6,146 bases of DNA from CAYMTN01 sp964393335 (lineage in GTDB: Bacteria > Chloroflexota > Anaerolineae > Aggregatilineales > Aggregatilineaceae): assembly GCA_964393335.1 (NCBI GenBank), contig CAYMTN010000290.1, forward strand, positions 1 through 6,146. The letters run 5' to 3'. A program made the translations under genes and the position numbers. Position 1 is the stretch's first letter; each line of letters begins with the position of its first letter. Below are positions 5,511 to 6,146 of the stretch, one piece after another. The notes beneath the pieces were generated by a model. It did no database searches, was not told the origin of the DNA, and saw only the letters and a list, made by a program, of their open reading frames with translations.

Positions 5511-5558
5511 GTAGCGGTCAGCGGACAGCGGGTAGGGGCGCTGCTTGCCGCGCCCGGC
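5511..5558. repeat. Intergenic repeat modules between the TPR gene and the exported-protein gene
   Basis: GCTGCTTGCCGCGCCCGGC at 5540-5558 is an exact second copy of 431-449. GGGGCGCTGCT at 5535-5545 is present in reverse complement at 1403-1413. CGGTCAGCGGA at 5515-5525 is identical to 2703-2713. GGGCGC (5536-5541) can pair with GCGCCC (5550-5555) to form a small hairpin. Nearly the whole 72-base spacer between two same-strand genes is thus made of this material, stopping just short of the ribosome binding site at 5501-5506. Confidence 0.52.
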
Positions 5559-5563
5559 GCTGT

Positions 5564-6146
5564 TTATTCCTCGCCCGCCAGGTGCCGCCGCAGCTTCGCC
5601 AGGTACGCCCGGAAAGTTTCCAGATTCGGGCCGCCGATTTCTTCTTCGATGGCGACGCTTCGTTCGACATACGGGATCGCCTCCGCCGTATTGCCGGACC
5701 CCTCGTGCAGCACGAACCCGATGCCGTAACACGTCACGGCTTCCCCGGCGCGGTCGCCGACCTCGCGGTGCATAGGTAGGGCCTGCTGGTAAAGGTCGAG
5801 GGCGCGCTCGTGCTGGCCGAGGCTGGCATACGCACTGCCCATGTTGTTGAGGGTGGCGGCTTCCCCGGTGCGGTCGCCGACCTCGCGGAAGATAGGCAGC
5901 GCCTGCTCGTACAATTCGAGGGCGCGCTCGTGCTGGCCGAGGCTGTCATACACCAGCCCTATGTTGTTGAGGGTGGCGGCTTCCCCGGCGCGGTCGCCGA
6001 CTTCGCGCCGGATGGGCAGCGCCTGCTCGTACAATTCGAGGGCGCGCTCGTGCTGGCCGAGGCTGTCATACACGGCGCCCATGTTGGTAAGGGTGGTGGC
6101 TTCGTCACGCCTGTCACCCTGTTCGCGGCAGATGTCCAGCGAGGCG
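5564..6146 (-). CDS. Tetratricopeptide repeat protein, C-terminal part (runs off right edge)
   Basis: The last 193 codons of a larger gene are present. The frame is open to base 6146, so the in-frame ATG at 6082 is only an internal methionine: the residues before it (LDICREQGDRRDEATTLTN) already continue the repeat pattern. The protein consists of kinesin-light-chain-type TPRs with a 40-residue period, for example GEAATLNNIGLVYDSLGQHE followed by RALELYEQALPIRREVGDRA. Three closely similar units and one more diverged unit (GEAVTCYGIGFVLHEGSGNTAEAIPYVERSVAIEEE) are visible. A charged C-terminal cap ends in LRRHLAGEE. TPR superhelices bind peptides or partner proteins. In Chloroflexota and cyanobacteria such arrays often follow NB-ARC/STAND, SARP-type regulator or CHAT domains, but the upstream part is outside the window, so that is speculation. 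The downstream exported-protein gene may be cotranscribed. Confidence 0.88.
   Translation of the reverse strand, partial: ASLDICREQGDRRDEATTLTNMGAVYDSLGQHERALELYEQALPIRREVGDRAGEAATLNNIGLVYDSLGQHERALELYEQALPIFREVGDRTGEAATLNNMGSAYASLGQHERALDLYQQALPMHREVGDRAGEAVTCYGIGFVLHEGSGNTAEAIPYVERSVAIEEEIGGPNLETFRAYLAKLRRHLAGEE
5741..6100. repeat. 120-base tandem coding repeat encoding the TPR units
   Basis: The sequence repeats with an exact period of 120 bases (40 codons). Aligning 5821-5940 with 5941-6060 by eye gives 107 identical bases of 120. A 30-base block beginning at 5796 recurs unchanged at 5916 and 6036. The preceding unit (from 5701) is more diverged toward the gene's 3' end, as is the partial unit beyond 6090. 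Identity extends to synonymous positions, which points to recent duplication or gene conversion rather than protein-level selection alone. Confidence 0.85.

Noticed and set aside
5741..6146. Regular repeats considered as a CRISPR array or minisatellite
   Set aside because: The 120-base period is an exact multiple of three, the frame is open throughout, and the translation is canonical TPR. There are no unique spacers.
1..6146. The window as one undescribed multi-gene system
   Set aside because: Gene orientations change, spacers contain hairpins and candidate promoters, and the products belong to unrelated common families. Only the last two genes look cotranscribed. Nothing links the rest beyond the shared intergenic repeats.

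Overview
The window reads as a GC-rich bacterial chromosome segment. It is most probably from a member of the Chloroflexota (Anaerolineae-like). That inference rests on three things: exported C39-peptidase/TPR fusions, kinesin-light-chain-like TPR arrays with near-identical 40-residue units, and a PPOX/F420-type flavoenzyme, set among self-similar intergenic repeats. No marker gene settles the lineage. There are no RNA genes, insertion sequences, CRISPR arrays or phage genes.

Layout, left to right. (1) The start of an exported protein gene on the minus strand runs off the left edge (1-134). (2) A 353-base gap (135-487) follows; it is clearly AT-richer than the rest (21 of 60 bases are G/C in 301-360) and holds candidate promoters and a repeat. 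(3) A minus-strand integral-membrane isoprenylcysteine-carboxyl-methyltransferase-like gene lies at 488-1189. (4) A minus-strand exported C39-family cysteine peptidase with C-terminal TPRs lies at 1458-2564. (5) A minus-strand PPOX-class F420/flavin enzyme lies at 2778-3185, with a strong hairpin after it. (6) A 99-base divergent promoter region comes next. (7) A plus-strand GT1-family glycosyltransferase lies at 3285-4520. Its stop codon overlaps the stop of the next gene. (8) A minus-strand exported protein of unknown function, perhaps LolA/LppX-like, lies at 4517-5491. (9) The C-terminal part of a TPR protein (5564-6146) enters from the right edge on the minus strand.

The genes do not form an obvious pathway. 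The methyltransferase, the C39 peptidase and the PPOX gene share a strand, but they are separated by 210-270 base gaps with hairpins, so they look like single-gene units. Only the TPR gene and the exported protein after it (72-base gap, good ribosome binding site) look like a possible operon. Three products carry Sec-type signal peptides, two others act on small molecules or lipids, and the TPR protein is a scaffold.

The most distinctive structure not explained by genes is a mosaic of short repeated modules in three of the intergenic gaps, with related fragments elsewhere. The other notable structure is the 120-base tandem coding repeat in the TPR gene. I see no convincing evidence of a previously undescribed multi-gene system here.
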